From Clostridium sp. CAG:510 (lineage in GTDB: Bacteria; Bacillota; Clostridia; Lachnospirales; Lachnospiraceae): DNA of 53,345 nucleotides. Shown piece after piece: positions 15,278 to 23,815 of the stretch. The position numbers and the translations under genes are program-made. Below the pieces are notes generated by a model. The model had not been told where the DNA came from. It did no database searches and saw only the letters and a program-made list of their open reading frames with translations. Every line of letters starts with the position of its first letter. Within the stretch, counting starts at the first letter, position 1. The stretch is taken from NCBI GenBank assembly GCA_000434615.1, contig FR880829.1:36449-89793 (forward strand). Direction: 5' to 3'.

Positions 15278-17266
15278 ATGAAAAAAAAGAAACACAGACT
15301 TTTTTCCCGGTCTTATACCTGTCTTTGCATCGGCGTCTTACTGCTGTCCCTGCTGTTTGGCTCAGTATCTCTTGCAGCGGAAAATTACACCGGTAAAGAA
15401 GCCGATATTTTATTTTTGCATGACACCCATTCCCACTTAAACAGCTTTCTCACCGTAGAAGACGGACAGGCTGCCGAGGTGGGCGGTTTTGCCAGCATCA
15501 AAACCCTGATTAATGAGACCCGGGAGAAAAATCCCGATACCCTTGTTCTGGATGCGGGCGATTTTTCCATGGGTACTCTGGTGCAGACCATTTACGATTC
15601 CGAGGCCGCAGAGCTGCGTATGCTCGGTGCCCTCGGATGTGAGGTGACCACCCTCGGAAACCATGAATTTGACTACCGCTCCGCCGGTCTTGCCGGCACC
15701 CTGCAGGCGGCAAAGGAAAGCGGCGACCCCATTCCCGCCATGGTCTTAAGCAATCTGGACTGGGACACCATGGAAGCCGAAGGCCTCACCGAAGAGCAGC
15801 AGCTCTTAAAAGATGCTTTCGATGATTACGGTATGAAAAATTATGTGGTACTTACCAAAGGAGACGTAAAAATTGCCGTATTCGGCATCTTCGGCGTAGA
15901 CTCCTTAGCCTGCGCTCCCACCTGTGTTCTGAAATTTCGGGATGCTTCGGAGGCGGCAAAAGAAACCGTAGCGGACATCAAGGCCAATGAAGATGTGGAC
16001 ATGATTGTATGCATTTCCCACAGCGGCACCAATGAAAACGAAAGCAAGTCCGAGGACGAAATTTTAGCGAAAAATGTGCCCGACATCGACCTGATTGTCA
16101 GCGGACACACCCACACCACCCTGGAAGAGCCCATTCAGCACGGCAATACCTATATTGTTTCCTGCGGGGAATACGGCAAGCGGCTGGGGAGCCTTTCCAT
16201 GGTGCAGAAAGCGGACGGCCGCTGGGAAATGATTGATTACAAGCTGCGTGCCATTACCCCCGCCATCCCCATTGATGAAACGACCCAGGCTAAAATCGAC
16301 ACCTTCATGGATATGGTAGATGCTTCTTACCTTGAGCAATTCGGTTACACCCGTACCCAGGTGCTGGCGGAAAATGATGTAGTTTTCTCCACCTCACCTG
16401 ATTTGTATTCCATTCACACCGACCACAACCTGGGAAATCTGTTATCGGACTCCTTCCTGTATGCGGTAAATTCCGCCGACACCGGCGATGACCACCCTGC
16501 GGATGTGGCAGTCGTTCCCGCCGGCTGTGTCCGGGATACTTTTGCACAGGGCGATATTACCGTAGAGGACGTCTTTAACGCCTATTCCCTGGGTATCGGG
16601 CTGGACGGCGTGCCCGGTTATCCCTTAATCAGCGTATATCTGACCGGCGCCGAACTGAAGACCGCTGCGGAAATCGATGCTTCCGTATCCGATTTCATGC
16701 CCTCAGCCAGATTATACATGAGCGGTCTGAACTTTTCCTTCAACCCGCACCGAATTATTTTAAATAAGGTAACAAAGGTAAAAATCGTCGATGCCTCCGG
16801 AAACGAAGCCGACTTACAGGATGACAAACTGTACCGCGTGGTCTGCGACCTTTACAGTGGCCAGATGCTGGGCGCCGTTACGGATGTTTCCTACGGCATT
16901 CTTTCCATCCAGCCCAAATTTGCAGACGGAACCCCCATTGAAAACATTGAGGATGCCATCATCACCACGGCGGACGGCAGAGAATTAAAGGCATGGGCTG
17001 CCATTGCCGGATATCTGGACTCCCTGCCCGATACCGACGGCGACGGCATCAGCAATGTGCCGGAGAGTTACAAAAATGCCCAGAACCGCAAAGAGGTCCT
17101 GGACAGTAAAAACATTGTGGATTTGGTGAAAAATCCCAATAAATATGCGGTTATCATCGTGCTAATTGTAATTGTCATCCTTGTGCTGGTATTCCTGCTG
17201 TTCTTCCTGCCCATCCGCGCTATATTGCGATACCGGAAACGGAAGAAAGCCGCAGGCTCAAAATAA
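15278..17266 (+). CDS. Surface-anchored 5'-nucleotidase/UDP-sugar hydrolase family phosphoesterase
   Basis: A 662-residue protein from the ATG at 15278 (AAAAGGAG site). A signal peptide (to ~residue 34) precedes the two-metal phosphoesterase domain: HDTHSH, LDAGDFSMG, GNHEFDY, and GHTHTTLEE. A 5'-nucleotidase C-terminal domain follows (~360-570), binding the nucleoside. After that comes a short DTDGDGISNVPE calcium-binding-type repeat (~585-597) and a C-terminal membrane helix with a basic tail (RYRKRKKAAGSK), so the enzyme is held on the outer face of the membrane. It should release phosphate and nucleosides from extracellular nucleotides. Unlike many Gram-positive homologues it has no LPXTG motif. 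The substrate range (5'-NMP, UDP-sugar, 2',3'-cyclic) is not resolved. Confidence 0.92.
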   Translation: MKKKKHRLFSRSYTCLCIGVLLLSLLFGSVSLAAENYTGKEADILFLHDTHSHLNSFLTVEDGQAAEVGGFASIKTLINETREKNPDTLVLDAGDFSMGTLVQTIYDSEAAELRMLGALGCEVTTLGNHEFDYRSAGLAGTLQAAKESGDPIPAMVLSNLDWDTMEAEGLTEEQQLLKDAFDDYGMKNYVVLTKGDVKIAVFGIFGVDSLACAPTCVLKFRDASEAAKETVADIKANEDVDMIVCISHSGTNENESKSEDEILAKNVPDIDLIVSGHTHTTLEEPIQHGNTYIVSCGEYGKRLGSLSMVQKADGRWEMIDYKLRAITPAIPIDETTQAKIDTFMDMVDASYLEQFGYTRTQVLAENDVVFSTSPDLYSIHTDHNLGNLLSDSFLYAVNSADTGDDHPADVAVVPAGCVRDTFAQGDITVEDVFNAYSLGIGLDGVPGYPLISVYLTGAELKTAAEIDASVSDFMPSARLYMSGLNFSFNPHRIILNKVTKVKIVDASGNEADLQDDKLYRVVCDLYSGQMLGAVTDVSYGILSIQPKFADGTPIENIEDAIITTADGRELKAWAAIAGYLDSLPDTDGDGISNVPESYKNAQNRKEVLDSKNIVDLVKNPNKYAVIIVLIVIVILVLVFLLFFLPIRAILRYRKRKKAAGSK

Positions 17267-17269
17267 CAG

Positions 17270-18007
17270 CTACCATTCCGCAGAGGTATACAGAATGTTG
17301 TTGCCCTGCTTTCCGGTCTTCTGTACGCAGCCGACCTCCGCTAAGATATTTAACACTGTCTGTGCCAAAGGACGGCGGATATGCGCCGCTTTCGCAAAAT
17401 CGGCGGAGGTAAACGGCTCTGTTAAGTCATAGGGAATAAACTGCATATAGTCTTCGGGGCGGTCAACACTAACCTCCTCCACCAGCTCCTTCGGGATTCT
17501 GTCATATCGGCAGGATCCCTTTTTTCTGTCCCTGCTCCAGCCGTTTAGCAGCCGGTATTCCTCCATATCCAGAAGCACAAACTTAAAGTGCAGATTGGGT
17601 TCCTTCAAGAACATTTTTATTTTATAAAGCTCCTTAAACGCCTGATAGGCGCTGCCCTTTGCAGGGGATTTCCGGGGTGCGGAAAGCTCGCCCGACTCTT
17701 CATCTATCCAGATAAGCCACTTATACCGGGGAATGGGGTAGATAATCGTCACCGGATAAAGCGGCAGAAATGCCCGGAGCTTATCCCGCATCCTGTTAAA
17801 CTGCCTTGTCTGAATCTCGATGATTTCTTTTCCGGTGTAAATATCCGCCACATAATTTTCTATGGGGATTTCGTGCATATCCTCATCCGGCGCATAATAA
17901 TTTTTCAGAATGGCATGCACCGTCTTTTCCGATAAAGTTCCGATGCCGTGCCTCTCCCTGTCTGTGCCGATTATTTTGTTTTTTGCCGTTTCAAATGCTT
18001 CATTCAT
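17270..18007 (-). CDS. Uncharacterised protein with nuclease-like core and C-terminal winged helix
   Basis: A 245-residue protein. The start at 18007 (MNEAFETAKNKI) is chosen because the promoter lies directly upstream and excludes the earlier ATG. Residues ~20-110 contain a Glu/Lys-rich helix (TLSEKTVHAILKNYY), then ENYVADIYTGKEIIEIQTRQ, which resembles the D-x(n)-E-x-Q core of PD-(D/E)XK enzymes. The C-terminal ~70 residues (SADFAKAAHIRRPLAQTVLN ILAEVG) look like a winged helix. No family name is offered. It converges on the 5'-nucleotidase gene with only three bases between stops. The leader length appears to be about zero. Confidence 0.7.
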   Translation of the reverse strand: MNEAFETAKNKIIGTDRERHGIGTLSEKTVHAILKNYYAPDEDMHEIPIENYVADIYTGKEIIEIQTRQFNRMRDKLRAFLPLYPVTIIYPIPRYKWLIWIDEESGELSAPRKSPAKGSAYQAFKELYKIKMFLKEPNLHFKFVLLDMEEYRLLNGWSRDRKKGSCRYDRIPKELVEEVSVDRPEDYMQFIPYDLTEPFTSADFAKAAHIRRPLAQTVLNILAEVGCVQKTGKQGNNILYTSAEW

Positions 18008-18014
18008 ACTTTTC

Positions 18015-18042
18015 AGTATAACAAAACAATTCCGTTTTTCAA
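18015..18042 (-). promoter_or_regulatory. Promoter giving a (nearly) leaderless transcript
   Basis: TTGAAA (18037-18042), a 16-base spacer and TATACT (18015-18020) on the minus strand. Only seven bases separate the -10 box from the ATG at 18007, so transcription should start at or next to the start codon. Confidence 0.5.
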
Positions 18043-18112
18043 TGAAATTTCCCACAATCTTTGCAGGAGACGTGGTATACTATCTGCATCAACAAAAGAA
18101 AGTGAGAAACTT

Positions 18113-18340
18113 ATGAATCCTATGCAGCTTTTTCAGATTAAAAGTATGTGGGACAGGTTCTGTGCCAACCATCCCCGTTTCCCCCGGTTTTTATCCGCTG
18201 TTGCAAAGGAAGGAATTGCGGAAGACACCATTATTTCCATCGAGGTAAAAACGCCCGAAGGCAAAACCTACAATGCCAACTTAAAGGTGCAGGCCGGGGA
18301 TATGGAGTTAGTTAACACCTTAAAGCAGATGAAACTGTAA
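18113..18340 (+). CDS. Small conserved-type cytoplasmic protein of unknown function
   Basis: A 75-residue protein (MNPMQLFQIKSMWDRFCANH; C-terminus LVNTLKQMKL) with a central beta-rich stretch (SIEVKTPEGKTYNANLKVQA). No signal, membrane segment or known motif. It is divergent from the 17270-18007 gene, sharing a ~105-base intergenic region, and its composition and strand are like those of a real short gene. A GTGAG-type site precedes it. I do not recognise the family for certain. Confidence 0.65.
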   Translation: MNPMQLFQIKSMWDRFCANHPRFPRFLSAVAKEGIAEDTIISIEVKTPEGKTYNANLKVQAGDMELVNTLKQMKL

Positions 18341-18461
18341 AAAAACAGGTAAAAATCCACTAAATAGTAGGCTTTTCCCTTTTCCGCTTTCCCTTTACAA
18401 TGGAAATACAATCGTTGATTTTATAAACTTACCGGGATTGTAAAGGAGGATTACACATTCT

Positions 18462-20330
18462 ATGGAAAAGAAAAAAGGAAACGCTCTGCCGGTTGTACTT
18501 TTTGCAGTAGCCGGCATTGCCCTGATTGCTTTGGTAATCATGATTTTAATGGTGCTGAAGGTAGGACCTTTCGCAGAAGGCTCCGCAAAGGAAAAAGAAA
18601 GAGTTTTACATACCTCTGCCAACGGCATTGAAACCATGGACAACGGCTATATGCGCAAGGATTTAAGCGCATCCGAACTCACCGTTCTTATGGGCAACGG
18701 TATCAACTTAGGAAACACCATGGAAGCTTACGGACGCATCTCTTTAGGTACCGAAGCTCCGGTTTCCAGCTATGAAACCTTCTGGAGTCAGCCAGTTACC
18801 ACACAGGAGATGATTACCGGTATGAAAAACGCCGGTTTTGACACCCTTCGTATTCCTGTTGCATGGACAAATGCCATGGATTACGAAAGCGGGGATTACA
18901 CCATCCGCGAGGATTACTTAAACCGTGTGGAAGAAATCATCAACTACGCCCTCAACGAAAACATGTATGTTGTCATAAACGACCATTGGGACGGAAGCTG
19001 GTGGGGCATGTTCGGTTCCGCATCCGAGGAAACCAGACAGAAAGCCTGGGATCTATACACCTCCATGTGGACACAGATTGCCGAAAGATACAAAGAATAT
19101 TCCGATTATCTGATTTTTGAGTCCGCCAACGAAGAGCTGGGCAACCGTCTAAACGATACTGACGTAGCTGCCGACTCCGGCACACTTTCCGCAGATGAAT
19201 GCTACGAAATGACACTGAAAATCAACCAGAAATTCGTAGACATCGTGCGCGGCACCGGCGGAAACAACGAATCCCGTTTCCTGTTAATTGCCGGTTATAA
19301 CACTGACGTGGACATGACCACCGACGACCGTTACATCATGCCTACAGACCCTGCAAACGAAGTAAACAAGCTGATCCTTTCCGTTCACTACTACACACCC
19401 TGGGGCTATTGCGGCAACGAAAGCCTTTCCCTGTGGGGCACCAAAAGAAACTACGGCGAAATGAACAGCCTGCTAGAATCCCTGACCAAATTTACCGACC
19501 AGGGCTACGGCGTCATCATCGGTGAGTACGGTGTACTGGTAAAGAGCGACGGCACCCTGAAAAAGAATGCCGCCCTGTACTACAAGAATTTCTTAGACAA
19601 CTGCGACCTTTATAATTTCTGTCCTCTTCTCTGGGACTGCAACAACTTATACAACAGACAGGACTGCAAGATTATCGACGATGAAATTGCCGCTCTGTAT
19701 AAAGAAAGAGCTTACGCAAACGAAGCTGCCATGACCGATGAGGAAAAAGCAGCAAGACCTGACAAGATTAAAGCGGAAATGGACCAGGCATATGCGGATG
19801 CGCCTGCTGCCTTTGATGACGGTGCCATTGATCTGGATGACTCCACTTCCGTTGCATGGATTATGATTAACAGCAGCGACTGGAATGTTATGTACAGTGT
19901 CGGCGACGTATACGACCCCGGCGCCAAAACAGACGGTCTGGTTGCTACCGATGTGGAAATCACCGGCGAAGGCACCTACACCGTATCCCTTGACTTTACC
20001 GGTGTTCCGGGCGGCTATGCAAACGGTATGGCATTCTCCGCACTGGCTATCGGCAACGGTGAGCTTCTCTATCCCGGCTATACGGTAAACATTACCGAAG
20101 TACTGGTAAACGGCGAGCCTTATACCCTGACAGCAAAGCCTTACACCACATCCGACGATGCAAGATGTACCCGTGTAAACCTTTACAACGAATGGGTTAC
20201 ACAGGTTCCGGGCGATGCACGTACCCCGGATGGCGACACCACCGGCATCTCTCCGGTTATCGTTGACAATGCAGACCTGACCCATATGGAAACCCTTTCC
20301 ATTACCTTTGAGTATGCACCCGGCAAATAA
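18462..20330 (+). CDS. Membrane-anchored GH5 endoglucanase-type glycosidase with C-terminal accessory domain
   Basis: A 622-residue protein. The N-terminal membrane helix (~10-33) lacks a clear cleavage site, suggesting a surface-anchored enzyme. Residues ~70-425 are a GH5 (cellulase) barrel: GNGINLGNTME, the loop NDHWDGSWW (His175), the acid/base Glu224 in FESANEE, HYYTPW, and the nucleophile Glu near 355 in IIGEYG. The acid/base motif is NEE rather than the usual NEP. Residues ~460-622 form a beta-rich domain (WIMINSSDWNVMYSVGD; YTVSLDFTGVPGG) that looks like a carbohydrate-binding module but which I cannot assign to a CBM family. It probably cuts beta-1,4-glucan or mannan at the cell surface. 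A terminator follows. Confidence 0.9.
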   Translation: MEKKKGNALPVVLFAVAGIALIALVIMILMVLKVGPFAEGSAKEKERVLHTSANGIETMDNGYMRKDLSASELTVLMGNGINLGNTMEAYGRISLGTEAPVSSYETFWSQPVTTQEMITGMKNAGFDTLRIPVAWTNAMDYESGDYTIREDYLNRVEEIINYALNENMYVVINDHWDGSWWGMFGSASEETRQKAWDLYTSMWTQIAERYKEYSDYLIFESANEELGNRLNDTDVAADSGTLSADECYEMTLKINQKFVDIVRGTGGNNESRFLLIAGYNTDVDMTTDDRYIMPTDPANEVNKLILSVHYYTPWGYCGNESLSLWGTKRNYGEMNSLLESLTKFTDQGYGVIIGEYGVLVKSDGTLKKNAALYYKNFLDNCDLYNFCPLLWDCNNLYNRQDCKIIDDEIAALYKERAYANEAAMTDEEKAARPDKIKAEMDQAYADAPAAFDDGAIDLDDSTSVAWIMINSSDWNVMYSVGDVYDPGAKTDGLVATDVEITGEGTYTVSLDFTGVPGGYANGMAFSALAIGNGELLYPGYTVNITEVLVNGEPYTLTAKPYTTSDDARCTRVNLYNEWVTQVPGDARTPDGDTTGISPVIVDNADLTHMETLSITFEYAPGK

Positions 20331-20350
20331 TCTCAATTATAAATAAACGA

Positions 20351-20390
20351 AAGAGCTATGATACCATTCCGTATCATAGCTCTTCTTTTT
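20351..20390 (+). terminator. Terminator between convergent genes
   Basis: A perfect 14-bp stem (20351-20364 with 20371-20384), a 6-base loop and CTTTTT on the plus strand, 20 bases after the GH5 stop. Confidence 0.85.
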
Positions 20391-20455
20391 ATACAGGCTT
20401 TTCCTTTCGCAGACCGTCTTTCTTTGCTCTGCCTGCTTTGCAGCATTCCCCTTCC

Positions 20456-21004
20456 TTACACCAGCCGCTTCACTTCGCAGTTGCCCTGCAGGTTTTTCCA
20501 GAAATCCGCGAGCGGAGTGTTCTCATACTGTGCAATGATGCTGCAGTTCAGACCGCCGTGCGCCACCAGAAGAACATTTTTCTCCTGCACAAACTCCGGT
20601 GTCAGCACCTCCCTGATAAAAGAACCGCTTCTTGCAAAAAGCTCTGACAGGCTTTCCGCTCCGCCAGTTGCTTTATAGTGCGCCGGGTCATGAAACAGCC
20701 CGTAAACCGGACAATCCGGGTTCTCCAGCACTCCCTCCATGCCCTCAAAGCTTCCGAAGCTCATTTCCCGCAGTCTATCGTCTACCTGAATGGGTGTATT
20801 CCGTCCCGCCAGAAAAATTTCCGCTGTTTCCCGTGCCCTCTGCAACGGAGAACAGAAGCAGATATCAAAGGAAAGGTCCTTGTACTTTTCCCGTGCTTCC
20901 GCAGCCATCTTCCTGCCCTCGTCATTCAAAGGAATGTCCTCACTGCCCTGCAGCCTGTGCACGGCATTCCAATCCGTTTTTCCGTGTCTCATAATATATA
21001 ACAT
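20456..21004 (-). CDS. Histidine phosphatase (phosphoglycerate mutase-like) family protein
   Basis: A 182-residue member of histidine phosphatase clade 1. The phospho-acceptor His is in the RHGKTDWN motif at residues 6-13. The second-arginine region CSPLQRARETAEIF, the acid REMSFGSFEG and the second catalytic His in LLVAHGG are all present, so it should be active. The length is that of small phosphatases (alpha-ribazole or sugar-phosphate type) rather than glycolytic mutase (~230-250). The cofactor-type specificity cannot be told. It is a single gene, convergent with the GH5 gene. Confidence 0.88.
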   Translation of the reverse strand: MLYIMRHGKTDWNAVHRLQGSEDIPLNDEGRKMAAEAREKYKDLSFDICFCSPLQRARETAEIFLAGRNTPIQVDDRLREMSFGSFEGMEGVLENPDCPVYGLFHDPAHYKATGGAESLSELFARSGSFIREVLTPEFVQEKNVLLVAHGGLNCSIIAQYENTPLADFWKNLQGNCEVKRLV

Positions 21005-21072
21005 AATGACTCCAATCCTTCCTTATTCTTTTATGTCATTTTACAGCAATAAAACTCCGTAAGCTGCCCCGC

Positions 21073-22446
21073 TTACACATGCTTTGTCTGTTTTTCAAAA
21101 GCATGTACCCAGTCGGATTTTACCAGGAACAAAGCAAATACTATGGAACTCAACGACCAGGTCAGCGGATATGCCCAGGAAATTACGGAGAATCTGGGCA
21201 CAAGATGCAGAGTCATGGTCACATAGATAATTCTGACGCCGCACCAGAACGCCAGCATGGTAATCATGGGCACAATGGATTTGCCGCAGCCGCGCAGCAC
21301 ACCCGCCGCACAGTGGGAAAATGCCAGCAGTCCGAAGAACAGACAGATAATCCGGGCATGTCCCTGTCCGATGGTAATAGCTTCCTTCACGTTCACAAAG
21401 AAACGGAGAAGCTGCGGTGCCCATATGTAAACAATAAGACCAATCACTTCCGCCAGAGCTACCCCGGATATAATACCAAATGCCGCGCCCTTCTTGGCTC
21501 TGTCGTATTTTTTTGCCCCAAGGTTCTGACTGATAAAGGTGGGCAGGGAAATGGACATGCTGGTAATCGGCAGGAACGCAAAGCCCTCGATTTTACTGTA
21601 AGCGCCCACTCCGGACATAGCATAGGAGCCGAAAGAGTTAATGTTGGTCTGCACCACCATATTGCCGATACTGATAACCGAATTCTGGATGCCGTTGGGA
21701 AGCCCCTGCACAATAACCTCACCCATGAAGTCCGGATAATACCGGATGGATCTCCATCTCAATCTGCCCACATCCTGCATACGGCACATTTTTATAATAC
21801 ACAGAACGGCACTGACACCTTGGGAAATTACGGTTGCCACACCGGCGCCTGCCACGCCGTAGCCGAGTTTTGCCACAAAAAGCAGATCCAGCACCACATT
21901 CAGAACAGAAGAAAGCATCAGATAATATAGCGGGTGGATGCTGTCGCCCAGAGCCCGCATGATTGCCATGCCGATGTTATACATAATAATAGTAGAAACG
22001 CCGCCGAAATAAATCTGCAGATACATCAGGGCATCCGGCATAACCTCTTCCGGTGTCTTCATGACCCGGAGCAGCCAGGGAGCCAAAAGCAGTCCAAGTA
22101 CGGTTGCAACCACCGAAGCAATGATGCCGAACAGGAAATTGGTGTGCACCGCCTTATCTACGGCATCCATATTCTTAGCGCCGAAATATTTGGAAATCAC
22201 CACCCCGCCGCCGGTAGCCACGCCACTGAAAAAACCGATAATCAGGAAAATCATGCTGCCCGTGGAGCTGACCGCCGCAAAGGCGTTGTTGTTGGCAAAA
22301 TTTCCTACAACCCAGGCATCCGCCACATTATAAAGCTGCTGCAAAAGTTGGCCTAAAAAAAGCGGGATTGCAAATGCAAGCAGCCCCCTTCCAATCGGCC
22401 CCGTCGTCAGGTCCTTACTATTTTGACTTTTACTTATCTTACGCAT
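21073..22446 (-). CDS. MATE family multidrug/cation antiporter
   Basis: A ~457-residue membrane protein with twelve predicted helices in two homologous halves. The start at 22446 is favoured by GAGG eight bases upstream. The pattern TTGPIGRGLLAFAIPLFLGQ LLQQLYNVADAWVVG is the usual N-terminal helix 1/2 of the clostridial MATE group (NorM/DinF-like); the second half has QGLPNGIQNSVISIGNMVVQ. It exports drugs or metabolites in exchange for Na+ or H+. Divergent from luxS. The substrate is unknown. Confidence 0.93.
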   Translation of the reverse strand: MRKISKSQNSKDLTTGPIGRGLLAFAIPLFLGQLLQQLYNVADAWVVGNFANNNAFAAVSSTGSMIFLIIGFFSGVATGGGVVISKYFGAKNMDAVDKAVHTNFLFGIIASVVATVLGLLLAPWLLRVMKTPEEVMPDALMYLQIYFGGVSTIIMYNIGMAIMRALGDSIHPLYYLMLSSVLNVVLDLLFVAKLGYGVAGAGVATVISQGVSAVLCIIKMCRMQDVGRLRWRSIRYYPDFMGEVIVQGLPNGIQNSVISIGNMVVQTNINSFGSYAMSGVGAYSKIEGFAFLPITSMSISLPTFISQNLGAKKYDRAKKGAAFGIISGVALAEVIGLIVYIWAPQLLRFFVNVKEAITIGQGHARIICLFFGLLAFSHCAAGVLRGCGKSIVPMITMLAFWCGVRIIYVTMTLHLVPRFSVISWAYPLTWSLSSIVFALFLVKSDWVHAFEKQTKHV

Positions 22447-22600
22447 TTTATACCTCATTTCTATTATCCATTGTAAGCCATTTCCGCCTTTTTCACAAGT
22501 GTATTTGAAAACCTGCCAAAAACCGCAAACAGGATTTGACTTTTACGCATAAATCCTCTATTCTAAAGTTTGGATATTACTACTGAACGGAGGACGCAAA

Positions 22601-23080
22601 ATGGAAAAAATTGCGAGTTTCACGATTGACCATATAAAGCTGCAGCCCGGTGTTTATGTGTCCCGTAAGGATAAAGTCGGTGTGGAAACCATCACCACCT
22701 TTGACATCCGTATGACCAGCCCCAACGAAGAGCCTGTCATGAATACAGCGGAAGTTCACACCATCGAGCATCTGGCAGCTACCTTTCTTAGAAACCATAA
22801 AAGCTATAAGGACAAAACCATTTATTTCGGTCCCATGGGCTGTCGCACCGGTTTTTACCTGCTGCTTGCCGGGGATTACAAATCATCCGATATCGTTCCC
22901 CTTATGATTGAAATGTTTGAATTCATGAGAGACTATAAAGGCGAAGTACCCGGTGCCTCTCCCAAGGACTGCGGCAACTACCTGGATATGAACCTGCCCA
23001 TGGCAAATTTCCTGTCCGGACGCTTTCTTGACAACGTACTTTACAAGATTGACAACAGCCGTCTTGTATACCCGGAATAA
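22601..23080 (+). CDS. luxS: S-ribosylhomocysteine lyase LuxS
   Basis: A 159-residue LuxS. The metal ligands are His53 and His57 (VHTIEHLAA) and Cys124 (PKDCGNYLDMN); the catalytic Cys81 is in GPMGCRTGFY. It splits S-ribosylhomocysteine into homocysteine and DPD, the AI-2 precursor. A GGAGG site precedes the ATG. The next gene, 21 bases on, encodes the nucleosidase that makes its substrate, so the two form an activated-methyl-cycle operon. Length and motifs are fully canonical. Confidence 0.98.
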   Translation: MEKIASFTIDHIKLQPGVYVSRKDKVGVETITTFDIRMTSPNEEPVMNTAEVHTIEHLAATFLRNHKSYKDKTIYFGPMGCRTGFYLLLAGDYKSSDIVPLMIEMFEFMRDYKGEVPGASPKDCGNYLDMNLPMANFLSGRFLDNVLYKIDNSRLVYPE

Positions 23081-23101
23081 CCATAGAAAGGAATTTACCA
23101 C

Positions 23102-23800
23102 ATGAAAAGAATTGGAATTATCGGTGCCATGGACTTAGAGGTTGAGCACCTGAAGGGCGAAATGCAGATCAGCCGTATCGTAGACAAAGCCGGCATGGAA
23201 TTTTACACCGGCACCTTAAAGGGTGTGGATGTCGTCATTGTCCGCTCCGGCATCGGCAAAGTAAATGCCGGACTCTGCGCACAGATTTTAGCGGATGTTT
23301 TTCAGGTAACACACATCATCAATACCGGTGTGGCAGGTTCCTTAAATGCCAAATTAGATATCGGCGATATCCTTATTTCCAGGGATGCACTATATCATGA
23401 CGTGGATGTCAGAATTTTCGGCTATCAGTTGGGCGAAGTTCCCCAGATGGGCTGCCGTGAATTCAAGGCAGACAAAGCCATGATTGAAGCCGCCGTATCT
23501 TCCTGCAAAGAAGTCAATCCCGATATTCACGTAGAGGTCGGCCGTATTTTAAGCGGTGACCAGTTTATTTCCGACAAAGCAAAAAAAGAAACCCTGATTG
23601 CGGATTTTCAGGGCGACTGCACCGAAATGGAAGGCGCTGCCATTGCGCACAGCGCTTACTTAAATAAAATTCCCTTTGTCATCATCCGTGCCATTTCCGA
23701 CAAGGCAGATGACAGCGCAGAAATGGATTACCCCACTTTTGAAAGAGAAGCAGCAAAGCATTCCGCAAAATTAGTGGAGCACATGATTACATTATTATAA
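23102..23800 (+). CDS. mtnN: 5'-methylthioadenosine/S-adenosylhomocysteine nucleosidase
   Basis: A 232-residue MTA/SAH nucleosidase (Pfs). The N-terminal IGIIGAMDLEVEHL contains the catalytic Glu; SGIGKVNAG, NTGVAGSL, GDQFISD and EMEGAAIAH (ribose-binding Glu) are in place, and the catalytic Asp lies in RAISDKAD. It removes adenine from SAH, MTA and 5'-deoxyadenosine, giving LuxS its S-ribosylhomocysteine. It sits between luxS and dapL with short gaps (21 and 15 bases), so the three are probably cotranscribed. Confidence 0.97.
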   Translation: MKRIGIIGAMDLEVEHLKGEMQISRIVDKAGMEFYTGTLKGVDVVIVRSGIGKVNAGLCAQILADVFQVTHIINTGVAGSLNAKLDIGDILISRDALYHDVDVRIFGYQLGEVPQMGCREFKADKAMIEAAVSSCKEVNPDIHVEVGRILSGDQFISDKAKKETLIADFQGDCTEMEGAAIAHSAYLNKIPFVIIRAISDKADDSAEMDYPTFEREAAKHSAKLVEHMITLL

Positions 23801-23815
23801 ATGGAGGAATAAAAC

